Assembly (NCBI GenBank): GCA_023241745.1
Contig: JALQCY010000003.1
Coordinates: 517,416 to 581,415, forward strand
Direction of reading: 5' to 3'
Length of the DNA: 64,000 nt
Source of the DNA: Isoptericola peretonis
GTDB taxonomy: Bacteria; Actinomycetota; Actinomycetes; Actinomycetales; Cellulomonadaceae
Shown here: positions 34,951-44,342 of the stretch, one piece after another
Numbering within the stretch: position 1 is the stretch's first letter
Layout: the number at the start of each line of letters is the position of its first letter
Program-made: the position numbers and the translations under genes
Notes under the pieces: model-generated
Database searches by the model: none
What the model saw: only the letters and a program-made list of their open reading frames with translations
What the model was told of the DNA's origin: nothing

Positions 34951-35694
34951 ATGGACGTCACCGGGGACGAGACACGCGCGGCCTGGGCGGTCGCGTCGCG
35001 CAAGTACACCGACGAGTACGACGTGCTCCTGGAGCAGGCGCGCACGGCCGAGCTGTTCCCCGCCGAGGTGGCGGCTCTCGGGGAGGTCGTGCCGGGCGCC
35101 GACGTGGTGCACCCGATGAGCGGGCACGGCCTGGACGACATCGCCCTGGCCCGGCTCGGCGCCCGGTCGGTGCACGGCGTGGACTACAGCGAACCCGCCC
35201 TCTCGAGCGCGCGACGGCGCGCCGAGGCGCTCGGCCTCCCGTGCCGGTACACGGCGGCCACCATGCCGGACAGCGGCCTCGACGACGCGTGCGCCGACGT
35301 CGTCTACACCGGCAAAGGCGCGCTCATCTGGGTTCCCGACCTGCCGGCGTTCCTCGCCGAGTGCCGCCGCCTGCTGCGGCCGGGCGGCCGGTTCTACGTC
35401 TACGAGGCCCACCCGACGGTGCCGCTGTGGGCGTGGGACGACGACGAGATCCGCGTGCGTCCCGACCGGGGGTACTTCGAGCGGTCGCACGTCAACGACA
35501 CGTTCCCCGCGCACGGCGCCGTCGAGCGACAGCGCACGCTCGCCGAGACGGTCATGGCGTGCCTGCGCGCGGGGTTCACGATCGAGCACCTGGAGGAGCA
35601 CCCCGAGCCGTTCTGGCGCCCAGCCGGGCTCGACGCCGCCGCGTGGGACGGGCGCGTCCCGAACGCGTTCAGCCTGCTCGCCCGGCGGTCCTGA
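34951..35694 (+). CDS. Class I SAM-dependent methyltransferase
   Basis: 247 aa. A Rossmann-type methyltransferase: motif I variant DVVHPMSGHGLDDIALARLG with acidic residue in GVDYSE (motif II), then DVVYTGKGALIWVPDLPAFL and LLRPGGRFYVYE (motifs IV-V). The usual GxGxG is altered to SGHGLD. Substrate unknown. ATG at 34951 is the first good start. Its last 26 bp overlap the 3' end of the convergent pxpBC gene, an unusual but real-looking arrangement as both frames are well supported. Confidence 0.8.
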   Translation: MDVTGDETRAAWAVASRKYTDEYDVLLEQARTAELFPAEVAALGEVVPGADVVHPMSGHGLDDIALARLGARSVHGVDYSEPALSSARRRAEALGLPCRYTAATMPDSGLDDACADVVYTGKGALIWVPDLPAFLAECRRLLRPGGRFYVYEAHPTVPLWAWDDDEIRVRPDRGYFERSHVNDTFPAHGAVERQRTLAETVMACLRAGFTIEHLEEHPEPFWRPAGLDAAAWDGRVPNAFSLLARRS

Positions 35695-37324
35695 CGCCGA
35701 ACCGCACCAGGGAGCCGGGCGACAGCTGCCCCAGCAACCACACGTGCGACGACCGCACCGCGCCGATCACCGGGTAGCCACCTGTGAGCGGATGGTCCAC
35801 GCCGAACAGCACGGGCAGGCCGTCGGGCGGCACCTGGACGGCGCCCGTCACGCAGCCCTCGCTGGGCAGCTCGCCCCCGCGGGCCGCCTCCGTCCGGGTC
35901 AGGGGTGCCCCGTCCAGCCGCAGGCCCACACGGTCGGACCGGTCGGTGACCCGCCACAGCTGGTCATGCAAGCGGGCGACCGCGTCCGGGGCGAACCAGT
36001 CGTCGTGCGGGCCGAGCACCAGCGGGAGTGTCGTGACCTCGCCCGGGGTGGGCAGCGCCAACGGATCCGGCGCCCCGACGTCACCCGTCGCGACGGCGTC
36101 CGGGGTGCCGCCCCTGTCGACCGTGAGCAGGGCGCCCGCGCCCGGCGTCGCGGGTCCGAGGCCGGCGAGGGTGTCGGTCGAGCGCGAGCCGAGGACGGGC
36201 GGCGCGTCGACGCCGCCGCGGACGCCGACGTAGGTGCGCCACCCGCGCGCCGGCGCGCGGAGCTCGAGCTCGTCGCCGTCGCGCAGTCGGAACGGGCGTG
36301 CGAGCGGAGCCCGGCGGGGGTCGTCCGTGCCGTCGAGCTCGCCGGCACGGTGCACGACGGCGCGCGCGTCCGCCCCGGCGAGCGCGACGACGACGTCACC
36401 CCGGGCGCGCAGCCGCAGCCCGCCCCCCGCGGCCTCGACGGCGGCTGCGCCGACCGGGTTGCCGACCGCCCGGTTCGCGGCACGCAGGCTGCGCGGGTCG
36501 GCGGCCCCGGCCGCGGACACGCCGAGGTGTGCGCGGCCCGGCCGACCGAGGTCCTGCACCAGCGCCTGGAGGCCGGGCGCGACGACCTCCAGCCCGGCGC
36601 CCCCGGCCGTCGGCGCGGTGGTCTCGACCCGCGTCGGCGGCTCGGACCGTCCCGCCGAGCCAGGGCTGCCGCCGTCGGCGGGCCGGCCCGCGCGCACGGC
36701 CTCCCGCACGGCGGTGAAGCGCACCCGGTCGCCGGGGGCCCACGGGGTGGGCGGGTCGCGGTCGGCGTCCCAGGTGACGACGTCGGTGCGGCCCACGAGC
36801 TGCCACCCGCCCGGGCTGGCGCGCGGGTAGACCCCCGAGTACGGGCCGGCCAGCGCCACGGAGCCGGCGGGCACCCGCGTGCGCGGGCTCTCGCGTCGCG
36901 GCACGACCAGCCGGTCGTCGTCACCCGTCAGGTACGCGAACCCCGGCGCGAAGCCCACGAACCCCACCACCCACGACGCCCCCGTGTGCCGCCGCACCAC
37001 CTCCTCCGGGCTGCAGCCGAGCAGCCGCGCGACGTCGGACAGGTCCTCGCCGTCGTACACCGTGGGGACCTGGAGGGCGCCGCCTCGCTTGCCCGGCCAC
37101 GAGCGCCCCGCGGGCGACGAGGCGCGCTCCCGCAGCGCGGCGGTGAGGCGCGGCGCGGGCAGCCGCCACGGGTCGAACGGGACCAGCAGGGTGCGCGCGC
37201 CGGGCACCGTCTGCCCGACGCCGGGCACCGGGTCGTCGTGCAGCGACGCGTGCAGCGCCAGCGCCTGGTCGAGGTCGTCCACCTCGACGAGCAGCGCGTC
37301 GTCGCGAGCGGGCAGGACGCGCAC
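35669..37324 (-). CDS. pxpB: Fused 5-oxoprolinase subunits B and C (PxpBC; KipI-KipA type)
   Basis: 551 aa. Residues 1-205 are the PxpB/KipI domain (TLLVPFDPWRLP, GASWVVGFVGFAPGFAYLTG, PRTRVPAGSVALAGPYSGVY). After a linker of about 35 residues, the PxpC/KipA domain follows (LEVVAPGLQALVQDLGRPGR, LGVSAAGAADPRSLRAANR, and the ending GGYPVIGAV). Together with PxpA this ATP-dependent enzyme opens 5-oxoproline to glutamate. GTG 37324 lies three bases after the pxpA stop. The B-C fusion is known in some actinobacteria. Confidence 0.85.
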   Translation of the reverse strand: MRVLPARDDALLVEVDDLDQALALHASLHDDPVPGVGQTVPGARTLLVPFDPWRLPAPRLTAALRERASSPAGRSWPGKRGGALQVPTVYDGEDLSDVARLLGCSPEEVVRRHTGASWVVGFVGFAPGFAYLTGDDDRLVVPRRESPRTRVPAGSVALAGPYSGVYPRASPGGWQLVGRTDVVTWDADRDPPTPWAPGDRVRFTAVREAVRAGRPADGGSPGSAGRSEPPTRVETTAPTAGGAGLEVVAPGLQALVQDLGRPGRAHLGVSAAGAADPRSLRAANRAVGNPVGAAAVEAAGGGLRLRARGDVVVALAGADARAVVHRAGELDGTDDPRRAPLARPFRLRDGDELELRAPARGWRTYVGVRGGVDAPPVLGSRSTDTLAGLGPATPGAGALLTVDRGGTPDAVATGDVGAPDPLALPTPGEVTTLPLVLGPHDDWFAPDAVARLHDQLWRVTDRSDRVGLRLDGAPLTRTEAARGGELPSEGCVTGAVQVPPDGLPVLFGVDHPLTGGYPVIGAVRSSHVWLLGQLSPGSLVRFGVRTAGRAG

Positions 37325-37326
37325 CG

Positions 37327-38103
37327 TCAGCGTCCCGCGGCCGCCGGCGCGAACGGGGCGAGGCGGACGCCCCCGGCGTCGAGCACCTCGCGGACGCGGC
37401 GGGCCATCGCGACGGCGCCGGGGGAGTCGCCGTGCACGCACACCGAGTCGGCGCGCACGGCGACGTCCGTGCCGTCGACGGCCTCCACCACACCCTCGGT
37501 GACGAGGCGCAGCATGCGTCGGGCGACGACGTCGGGGTCGTGCAGGACGGCGCCGGGCTCGCCCCGTGGGACGAGCGTGCCGGCGGGGGTGTACGCCCGG
37601 TCGGCGAACGCCTCCACGGCGGTGCGGAGCCCGGCGGCCTCGGCGGCGGCGAGGGCCGGGGTGCCGGGCAGGCCGAGCAGCACGAGGGACGGGTCGGCGG
37701 CGGCGACCGCGGCGGCGACGTCCGCCGCGACCCGCTCGTCGACCGCCGCGGTGTTGTAGAGAGCGCCGTGCGGCTTCACGTAGGTGACGCGCGTGCCCTC
37801 GGCCGCGGCCAGCGCCTGCAGGGCGCCGACCTGGTAGACGACGTCGGCCTGCAGCTCGACGGAGGGCACGTCCATCGCCCTGCGGCCGAAGCCCACCAGG
37901 TCCCGGTAGCCGACGTGCGCCCCCACGGTCACGCCCCGGGTCGCGGCGAGCCGCACCGTGCGGCGGATGGTCGCCGGGTCGCCGGCGTGGAAGCCGCACG
38001 CGACGTTCGCCGACGACACCACCTCGAGCATCGCCTCGTCGTCGCCCAGCGCCCAGGCGCCGAAGCCCTCCCCGAGGTCGCTGTTGAGGTCGACGGTGGT
38101 CAT
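37327..38103 (-). CDS. pxpA: 5-oxoprolinase subunit A (LamB/YcsF family)
   Basis: 258 aa. Family signatures: [20 protein letters not shown] at the start, [38 protein letters not shown] and [10 protein letters not shown] near the end. It provides the hydrolytic subunit for 5-oxoproline cleavage. ATG at 38103; a longer in-frame start at 38259 gives unrelated residues. It is followed by the fused pxpBC with only two bases between, forming a two-gene operon. Confidence 0.92.
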   Translation of the reverse strand: MTTVDLNSDLGEGFGAWALGDDEAMLEVVSSANVACGFHAGDPATIRRTVRLAATRGVTVGAHVGYRDLVGFGRRAMDVPSVELQADVVYQVGALQALAAAEGTRVTYVKPHGALYNTAAVDERVAADVAAAVAAADPSLVLLGLPGTPALAAAEAAGLRTAVEAFADRAYTPAGTLVPRGEPGAVLHDPDVVARRMLRLVTEGVVEAVDGTDVAVRADSVCVHGDSPGAVAMARRVREVLDAGGVRLAPFAPAAAGR

Positions 38104-38324
38104 GCCGTCCAGTCTGCCTCCGGCGGGCGGCCCCGGGCGGGGCGTAACAGGCCTTCTCCGATGATGAACGGATGAGCACCGAGTGAACTCTCGTCGTCGG
38201 GGTGGCAGAAGAGCGGCTCGGGGCGCACAGTGGGTGAACGGACCTGTCGCCTGTGTCACACGACGACGCGTGGGTGTGGCAGGATCCGAGCGCTGAGCAG
38301 TGCCGATGGGGGAGGTTCGTCGTC
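38104..38324. other. Divergent promoter region between pxpA and the carboxypeptidase gene
   Basis: 221 bp. It must contain both promoters. No clear operator or RNA element was recognised beyond the GGGGGAGG ribosome binding site at its right end. Confidence 0.4.
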
Positions 38325-40706
38325 GTGAGGTCTCCGATGGACACCGGCTCGGGCGCGCGCGCGGACACCGGCGGGACGGCGGTGCGGCGCCGGTCCCGGC
38401 TGGCGAGGGTGTTCTCCACCTCCGCCGCGTCGTGCGTCCTCGCCGCCGCGCTCGTCGCGGCTCCCGTGGCCGGGTTCCCGTGGAGCCCCGTCGGCGTCGA
38501 CTCCCTCGCGGCCGACCAGCACACCCCGGACGTCGGTCCCGGCAGTCCCGTCGGCGAGGGCGTCTCCGTGGGCGTGGTCGGCACGAGGACGTCGAACGGC
38601 CCGACGACGGTCCAGGAGGTGCTCGGCGTCCTCGAACGTGCGGAGCTCGCCGCGAAGGACGCCGGCCGCAGGCTGACCCCGCAGGTGGAGCAGGCGGCCG
38701 CCGAGCTGGGCATGCTGCTCAGCACGTACCTGGCGCAGGAGCAGGCCGCGTCGACCGAGCGGCCGTTCGCCGCCGCCGACGCCGAGCCGCCCGCGCCGCT
38801 CGTCCCCGCCCCTCCCGCTCACGTCGTCCCGCCGCCGGTGGCCCCGGACATGGACACCGACAGGGACACCGACATGGACACGGGCACGGACGAGGCGCCG
38901 GTGCTCGAGGTCGCCGACGACGTGGTGGCCCGCCCGGTCGCGAACCGCGTCGCAGACCTGCCCGGGCCCGAGCCGAAGCCCGAGCCCGGCCCCTCGGGCA
39001 CGCCGTCGACCGGGGAGTCCGACGACGGGTCCGACGGCGCGGGCCACGACGCGGCGCACGACGCCGGACGGGTGACCTTCGACGACGTCGTCGTCGCCGC
39101 GACGCGGCTGGCCACGCTCCTCGACCCGGCGACCGCGACCCTCCCGGCCGGCATCCTGCCGGCGGGGGACGACGGGACGGTCGCCGCCCGGGCCACGCTG
39201 ACGGCCGGCCTTCTGCAGGTGGTCGAGAAGTACGGCGCCAGCACGGCGGGCTTCGCCAACGGCCGGATCCCGACCTCGACGCTGTGCCCGCTCGACTTCG
39301 CCCCCGGCCACATGCTCCGCTGCGACGCGGCCGAGCAGCTCACGGCCCTCAGCGCGGCGTACGAGCGGGAGTTCGGGGTGCCGATCCCGATGACCGACTC
39401 GTACCGCACCCTGGAGTCGCAGATCCGCCTCAAGGCCACGAAGGGCTGGCTCGCCGCCACGCCGGGCACGTCGAACCACGGCTGGGGACTCGCCGTCGAC
39501 CTCGGTCTGCCGATCTCCACCGGCACGTCGGCCGAGTACGTGTGGATGCGCGTGCACGCGCCCGACTACGGCTGGGACAACCCGTCGTGGGCGCGGCTGA
39601 CGGGCTCCAAGCCCGAGCCGTGGCACTTCGAGTTCTTCGCCGCCGGCCCGATCCCCGACCGCGCGTGGGACGCGACGGACGTGGACGGCTGGGACGGTGG
39701 GGGCAGCACGGCCGCCGCCTCCGGCGACCGGCCTCAGGGCGACAAGGCGACGGGCGACGGGGCGAAGAAGGGCGACGGCGCGAAGCCCACGGACCGCGAC
39801 GCGTCCGACTCCGGCAAGAAGGGCCCGAGCAAGGGCGGCAAGGGCACCGGGCCGGGCACAGGCGGCACCTCGTCGGGCGACCGGGACCCCGCGCCGGACG
39901 CGACCGAGAAGGCCCGGGTCACCGTGCCCGACGTCACCGGTCAGTCCCTCGCCGCGGCCACGAAGCGCCTCCGAGGGCTCGGGTTCGAGGTCGCGACGAA
40001 GGTGCAGGACAGCAGCGAGCCCAAGAACGAGGTGCTCGACACTCCGCGCGCGGGCTCGAAGATGACGAAGGGGTCGACGGTCACGCTCGTCGTCTCCAGC
40101 GGTCCGCCGAAGGTCGTCACGGTGGAGGTGCCCGGCGTCGCAGGCCAGGACCGCGCGGCGGCGAAGCAGGAGCTGCAGAGCCTGGGTCTCGTCGTGACCG
40201 TGGTCGAGGAGGCCAGCACGAAGCAGCCGGCCGGGGTCGCCCTGCGCACCGATCCTCGCGCGGGGACCGACGTGGCCCCGAGGTCGACGGTCACCCTGGT
40301 CGTCTCGAGCGGCCCGCCGCCGGCCGAGCAGGTGGAGATCCCCGACGTCACCGGGTGGACGGTCGCCGACGCGACGGCGGAGCTCGAAGGGCTCGGGTTC
40401 GTGGTCGCCACGGAAGGCGCCGTCGAGGACGACGACCTGATCGTCGAGACGCAGGGCGCGGGCGACCTGGTGGACAAGGGCTCGACCGTCGTCCTCACGG
40501 GTGGTGCGGCGGAGCCGCTCCCCGACGTGGCCGGGATGACGGTCGCCGCCGCCCGGGAGGAGCTCGAGGCGCAGGGGTTCGTGGCGGTCACCGCCGAGGA
40601 CGTCGCCGAGGACGCCGTCGTCGTGGAGACCGACGTCGCCGCGGGCGAGCTCGTGCTGCTGGGGACCGAGGTCACCCTCGTCGTCTCGACGGGCACGGGC
40701 GGGTGA
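38325..40706 (+). CDS. Exported D,D-carboxypeptidase (VanY-like) with four PASTA domains
   Basis: 793 aa. A hydrophobic export segment near residues 28-52, then a long Pro/Asp-rich extracellular linker. The peptidase domain (about 305-450) has the zinc motif [12 protein letters not shown] and the later WHFEFF, as in VanY/DacB-type enzymes that trim the terminal D-Ala. A charged Gly/Lys-rich spacer leads into four PASTA repeats (from about 530 to 790), which bind peptidoglycan. GTG 38325 has GGGGGAGG nine bases upstream; the frame is open earlier. Its stop overlaps the next gene by GTGA. Confidence 0.87.
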   Translation: MRSPMDTGSGARADTGGTAVRRRSRLARVFSTSAASCVLAAALVAAPVAGFPWSPVGVDSLAADQHTPDVGPGSPVGEGVSVGVVGTRTSNGPTTVQEVLGVLERAELAAKDAGRRLTPQVEQAAAELGMLLSTYLAQEQAASTERPFAAADAEPPAPLVPAPPAHVVPPPVAPDMDTDRDTDMDTGTDEAPVLEVADDVVARPVANRVADLPGPEPKPEPGPSGTPSTGESDDGSDGAGHDAAHDAGRVTFDDVVVAATRLATLLDPATATLPAGILPAGDDGTVAARATLTAGLLQVVEKYGASTAGFANGRIPTSTLCPLDFAPGHMLRCDAAEQLTALSAAYEREFGVPIPMTDSYRTLESQIRLKATKGWLAATPGTSNHGWGLAVDLGLPISTGTSAEYVWMRVHAPDYGWDNPSWARLTGSKPEPWHFEFFAAGPIPDRAWDATDVDGWDGGGSTAAASGDRPQGDKATGDGAKKGDGAKPTDRDASDSGKKGPSKGGKGTGPGTGGTSSGDRDPAPDATEKARVTVPDVTGQSLAAATKRLRGLGFEVATKVQDSSEPKNEVLDTPRAGSKMTKGSTVTLVVSSGPPKVVTVEVPGVAGQDRAAAKQELQSLGLVVTVVEEASTKQPAGVALRTDPRAGTDVAPRSTVTLVVSSGPPPAEQVEIPDVTGWTVADATAELEGLGFVVATEGAVEDDDLIVETQGAGDLVDKGSTVVLTGGAAEPLPDVAGMTVAAAREELEAQGFVAVTAEDVAEDAVVVETDVAAGELVLLGTEVTLVVSTGTGG

Positions 40707-41290
40707 CGTCCTCCGCGCCGGCCGCGGAGGAGACCCCCGGCGAGCGGCGGACGCGCGAGGCGCTGGAGGCGTCGGGGATCGCGTTCGAGATCGTGCGGCA
40801 CGGGCCGGTGCGCTCGCTCGCGGAGGCGGCCGCCGCGCGCGGGATCACGCCGTCCCAGGTGATCAAGACGATCGTGGTGCGCCGCGGCGAGGGCGACTTC
40901 CTGTTCGTGCTGGTGCCGGGCGACCGCACGATCTCGTGGCCCCGGCTGCGCGCTCTGCTGGGCGTGTCGCGGCTGTCGATGCCGGACAAGGAGACGGCAC
41001 GCGAGGTCACCGGGTACGAGCGGGGCACGATCACGCCGTTCGGCTCGCTCACGCCGTGGCCCGTGGTCGCGGACTCCCGCGTCGTCGGGCCGGGTCGGGT
41101 GTCGGTCGGGGGCGGCGGTCACGGCGTGTCGGTGACGGTCGACGGCGAGGCGCTGGTGCGTGCCCTCGACGCCCGGGTCGCGGACGTGACCGACCTGGAC
41201 GACCCTGGACCGGCGGGAAACACCCGCCCGGAGCCGGCCACGCCGGCGCCGACCCGCCGGAACGATCGGACTCTGGACGAATCCGTCTGA
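40703..41290 (+). CDS. YbaK/EbsC-type aminoacyl-tRNA deacylase
   Basis: 195 aa. Contains the YbaK/ProX fold: SGIAFEIVRHGPVRSLAEAA, SQVIKTIVVRRGEGDFLFVL, LVPGDRTISW, and GTITPFG. Members hydrolyse misacylated tRNA (for example Cys-tRNAPro). The C-terminal 35 residues are low complexity. The start codon overlaps the upstream carboxypeptidase stop by four bases (GTGA), implying coupled translation even though the functions seem unrelated. Confidence 0.8.
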   Translation: MTSSAPAAEETPGERRTREALEASGIAFEIVRHGPVRSLAEAAAARGITPSQVIKTIVVRRGEGDFLFVLVPGDRTISWPRLRALLGVSRLSMPDKETAREVTGYERGTITPFGSLTPWPVVADSRVVGPGRVSVGGGGHGVSVTVDGEALVRALDARVADVTDLDDPGPAGNTRPEPATPAPTRRNDRTLDESV

Positions 41291-41386
41291 CGGGGGAACA
41301 CTCGACGCGGGCCGTTCGCTGTACGGAGAGGACGCAGACCGCGTCCCCACACCGCACGGCCCCACGCACGGGAGCATCACGACCAC

Positions 41387-41755
41387 ATGGACATCGACAG
41401 CAGCAGCGACCCCGGACCGAGCTCGGGGATCACGTCCCGGACCACCGACGAGGCGACCGTCCTCACCCTGTGGGGCGAGGTCGACGCGGCGCTGCGCGAG
41501 GCGGCGAGCGACGCCATGGCCGCGCTCGCCGGCCGGGCCACCCCGCACCCCATCGTCCTGGACACCCGGGACGTGACGTTCATCGACTCCTCCGGGGTCG
41601 CCTTCATCCTGCAGGTGTACATGCTGGGCCAGGAGACGGGCACGCCCGTGAGCCTGTACCAGCCGTCCGAGGCGGTCGCCGAGGTGCTCGACATGGTCGG
41701 CATGGGCGGCCGGATCCCCCTGGCCGAGGCGGAGCCCGCCAGCCGGGTCGGCTGA
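41387..41755 (+). CDS. STAS-domain anti-sigma factor antagonist
   Basis: 122 aa. SpoIIAA/RsbV-like: TVLTLWGEVDAALREAAS, then VLDTRDVTFIDSSGVAFILQ with the phosphorylatable Ser69, and a final helix. Such proteins bind an anti-sigma kinase and free a sigma factor when unphosphorylated. No RsbW-like kinase is found in the window. ATG 41387. The next gene starts with TTG only four bases after its stop. Confidence 0.82.
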   Translation: MDIDSSSDPGPSSGITSRTTDEATVLTLWGEVDAALREAASDAMAALAGRATPHPIVLDTRDVTFIDSSGVAFILQVYMLGQETGTPVSLYQPSEAVAEVLDMVGMGGRIPLAEAEPASRVG

Positions 41756-41758
41756 CAG

Positions 41759-42922
41759 TTGGCCGATCCTCGGGCGCTCGACCCCACGGTCGTGCGCGCG
41801 GCGCGTCTCGCCGCCACGGGCCTGCATGATCCTCGCCTGTCCGACGTGCCCGCGGTCGTCGGCGACCTCCTCGCCGTGCAGGGCCAAGAGCTGCAGCCCG
41901 CGCTCTGGGGCCTGTCGCGGCGGGTGGCGCCGGCGTCCCGCCCGGGGCGCGCTGCCGTGAACGAGGCGCTCGCCGCGGGCGAGGTGCTGCGCACGCACGC
42001 GCTGCGCCCCACCTGGCACCTCGTGCGCCCCCAGGACGCCCGCTGGCTGCTCGAGCTCACCGCCCCGCGGGTCGCGAGGCTGATGGCGTCGACGGAGAAG
42101 GCGTGGAAGCTCGGCGACCTCGGCCCCGGGACGGACGCCGTCGCCACCGCGGTCGCTGACGGGCCGCGCACCCGTGCCCAGATCCGGCAGGAGCTGGTCG
42201 ACCGCGGCGTGCTCGACCCCGACGCGCCGGGCATCGCGTTCACGCAGATGCTCATGCACGCCGAGCTGCAGCGGCTCGTCATCAGCGGCCCGCCTCCGGA
42301 CGCCACCCCGCTGCAGCACCAGTCGTACGCCGCGTTCGACGACCGCGTGCCCGCGGGCTACGGGCCGCTGGGGGAGCGGTTCGACGCCGAGGCGGCCGTC
42401 CTCGAGCTGTGGCGCCGCTACCTGCCGGGGCGGGCGTTCGCCACGCTCAACGACCTGCGCCTGTGGAGCGACGTCACGGTCCGCGACCTCAGGCCGGCGC
42501 TGGCTGCGCTGGTCGACGCCGGCGAGGCGGTCGAGGTGGCGGGCGCGGGCGACCTCGACGGACTGACCCTCGTCGCGACGGCCGGGACCGCCGCGCGGTG
42601 GCTCGACGGCGACGACGTGCACGACGGCGGGGAGCGCGAGGGCCGGCCCGAGGCCCTGCTGCTGCAGGCCTACGACGAGCTGCTCATGTCGTACCGGGAG
42701 ACCCGTCACGTGGTGCTCGACCCGACGTTGCCCCCGCAGGAGCGCGCCGGTGCGTACGTGCACTCCGTGGCGGTGGACGGCGTGGTCTCGGGACGCTGGC
42801 GCTGGCCCGCGCCCCCGGCGCGGACGGCGGCCGTCGACGTGCAGTGGCTGCGCGATCCCTCGCAGGCCGAGCGGGCGGCGCTGGACGCGGCCGTCGCGGA
42901 CCTCGACGCGTACCTGGACTGA
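41759..42922 (+). CDS. Winged-helix DNA-binding domain protein (HTH_42 / DUF1006 family)
   Basis: 387 aa. Family traits: LLAVQGQELQPALWGLSRRV, RTHALRPTWHLVRPQDARWL, a middle YAAFDDRVPAGYGP, ALLLQAYDELLMSYRETRHV and a final WLRDPSQAERAAL. Family members such as YcaQ/AlkX-type glycosylases act on damaged or cross-linked DNA; this group is poorly characterised. The TTG at 41759 directly follows the STAS gene stop and gives the usual N-terminal start; weaker internal GTGs are alternatives. Confidence 0.8.
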   Translation: MADPRALDPTVVRAARLAATGLHDPRLSDVPAVVGDLLAVQGQELQPALWGLSRRVAPASRPGRAAVNEALAAGEVLRTHALRPTWHLVRPQDARWLLELTAPRVARLMASTEKAWKLGDLGPGTDAVATAVADGPRTRAQIRQELVDRGVLDPDAPGIAFTQMLMHAELQRLVISGPPPDATPLQHQSYAAFDDRVPAGYGPLGERFDAEAAVLELWRRYLPGRAFATLNDLRLWSDVTVRDLRPALAALVDAGEAVEVAGAGDLDGLTLVATAGTAARWLDGDDVHDGGEREGRPEALLLQAYDELLMSYRETRHVVLDPTLPPQERAGAYVHSVAVDGVVSGRWRWPAPPARTAAVDVQWLRDPSQAERAALDAAVADLDAYLD

Positions 42923-42958
42923 GCCGCCGGAGCCGGCCGCGGATGGCAGGGTAGGCAC

Positions 42959-44239
42959 GTGCATCGCAACTGGGCCGGGAACCTCACCTACTCCGCACGT
43001 ACCGTCGTGCGACCGACGACGCTGGAGGAGCTCGCCGACGTCCTCACCGCCGGTGGACGGGTCCGCGCGCTCGGGTCGCGCCACTCGTTCAACGACGTCG
43101 CGGACACGGACGGCGTCCACGTGCAGGTGGACGGGCTCGACGACGGCCGCCCCGCCGTGGAGCCGCTGAACCCGGAGGGAGGGGGCGCCGAGGGCGAGGT
43201 CGTGTCGGTGAACGCGGGCCTGCGCTACGGCGAGGTGTCGCGCGCCCTGCACGCGACCGGGCGAGCGCTGGGCAACCTCGCGTCGCTGCCCCACATCTCG
43301 GTGGCCGGCGCCGTCGCGACGGCCACGCACGGCTCGGGCGACACGAACCAGAGCCTCGCGAGCGCCGTCGAGGGGCTCGAGATCATGACGCCGGGCGGGG
43401 AGCTGCGGCGCATCACGCGGGCGAGCGACCCGGAGGTCTTCCCCGGCACGGTGGTGTCGCTGGGAGCGCTGGGCGTCGTCACGCGCGTGGAGCTGCGGAC
43501 CGTCCCCGCGTACGTCGTGCGGCAGGACGTCGCGGCCGACGTCCCGTGGGACACGTTCCTCGCGAGCCTCGACGCGATCACGTCCGCCGCGTACTCGGTG
43601 AGCGCCTTCACGAGCTGGGACGAGCCCGCGGTGCGGCACGTGTGGTTCAAGTCCCTGGCCCGCGCGGACCGTCCCGAGGTGCGCGGTCTGGCGCCGGAGT
43701 TCCTCCGCTGGGCGGACGTGCCGGTGCACCCGCTGCCGGGCGTGGACCCGTCGGCGTGCACCGAGCAGCTGGGTGTGGGCGGGCCGTGGCACGAGCGGCT
43801 GAGCCACTTCCGCCTCGAGTTCACGCCGTCGGCGGGGGACGAGGTGCAGTCCGAGTACCTGCTGCCGCGCCGCAACGCCGTCGCCGCGATCGAGGCGATG
43901 CGGGCGCTCGGCCCCAAGGTCGCACCGCTGCTGCAGACCAGCGAGATCCGCACGGTCGCGGCCGACGACCTCTGGCTCAGCCCTTTCGACGAGGCGTCCC
44001 TGGCGCTGCACTTCACCTGGCTGCCCCGGGAGGACGACGTGCGGGCCCTGCTCCCCGAGGTCGAGGCGGCGTTGCTGCCGCTCGGCGCCCGCCCGCACTG
44101 GGGGAAGGTCAGCACGCTCGACGCGCCGACGGCGGCGGCCCTGTTCCCCCGGTTCGACGAGTTCCGCGAGCTCGCCGGGCGGTTCGACCCGCAGGGCAGG
44201 CTGCACGGCGGCCTGGTGGGCCGGCTGCTCGCCGGGTGA
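42959..44239 (+). CDS. FAD-binding alditol oxidase family protein
   Basis: 426 aa. PCMH-type FAD domain with ALGSRHSFNDVADTDGVHVQ; His42 matches the histidine that binds FAD covalently in Streptomyces AldO. Further motifs ISVAGAVATATHGSGDTNQS and a C-terminal D-arabinono-1,4-lactone oxidase domain ending in FDPQGRLHGG. The enzyme oxidises sugar alcohols such as xylitol or sorbitol, producing hydrogen peroxide. GTG start 42959. It follows the winged-helix gene by 37 bp. Confidence 0.88.
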   Translation: MHRNWAGNLTYSARTVVRPTTLEELADVLTAGGRVRALGSRHSFNDVADTDGVHVQVDGLDDGRPAVEPLNPEGGGAEGEVVSVNAGLRYGEVSRALHATGRALGNLASLPHISVAGAVATATHGSGDTNQSLASAVEGLEIMTPGGELRRITRASDPEVFPGTVVSLGALGVVTRVELRTVPAYVVRQDVAADVPWDTFLASLDAITSAAYSVSAFTSWDEPAVRHVWFKSLARADRPEVRGLAPEFLRWADVPVHPLPGVDPSACTEQLGVGGPWHERLSHFRLEFTPSAGDEVQSEYLLPRRNAVAAIEAMRALGPKVAPLLQTSEIRTVAADDLWLSPFDEASLALHFTWLPREDDVRALLPEVEAALLPLGARPHWGKVSTLDAPTAAALFPRFDEFRELAGRFDPQGRLHGGLVGRLLAG

Positions 44240-44342
44240 CCGACCCACCGGCCGGCCGCTGGGCGGAGTCGGGGGTCGTGGGGCAGCATCATCCGTGAGA
44301 CACGTTTGACGCGACGCCCTTCACAGTGGAGGTTCGACGCCC

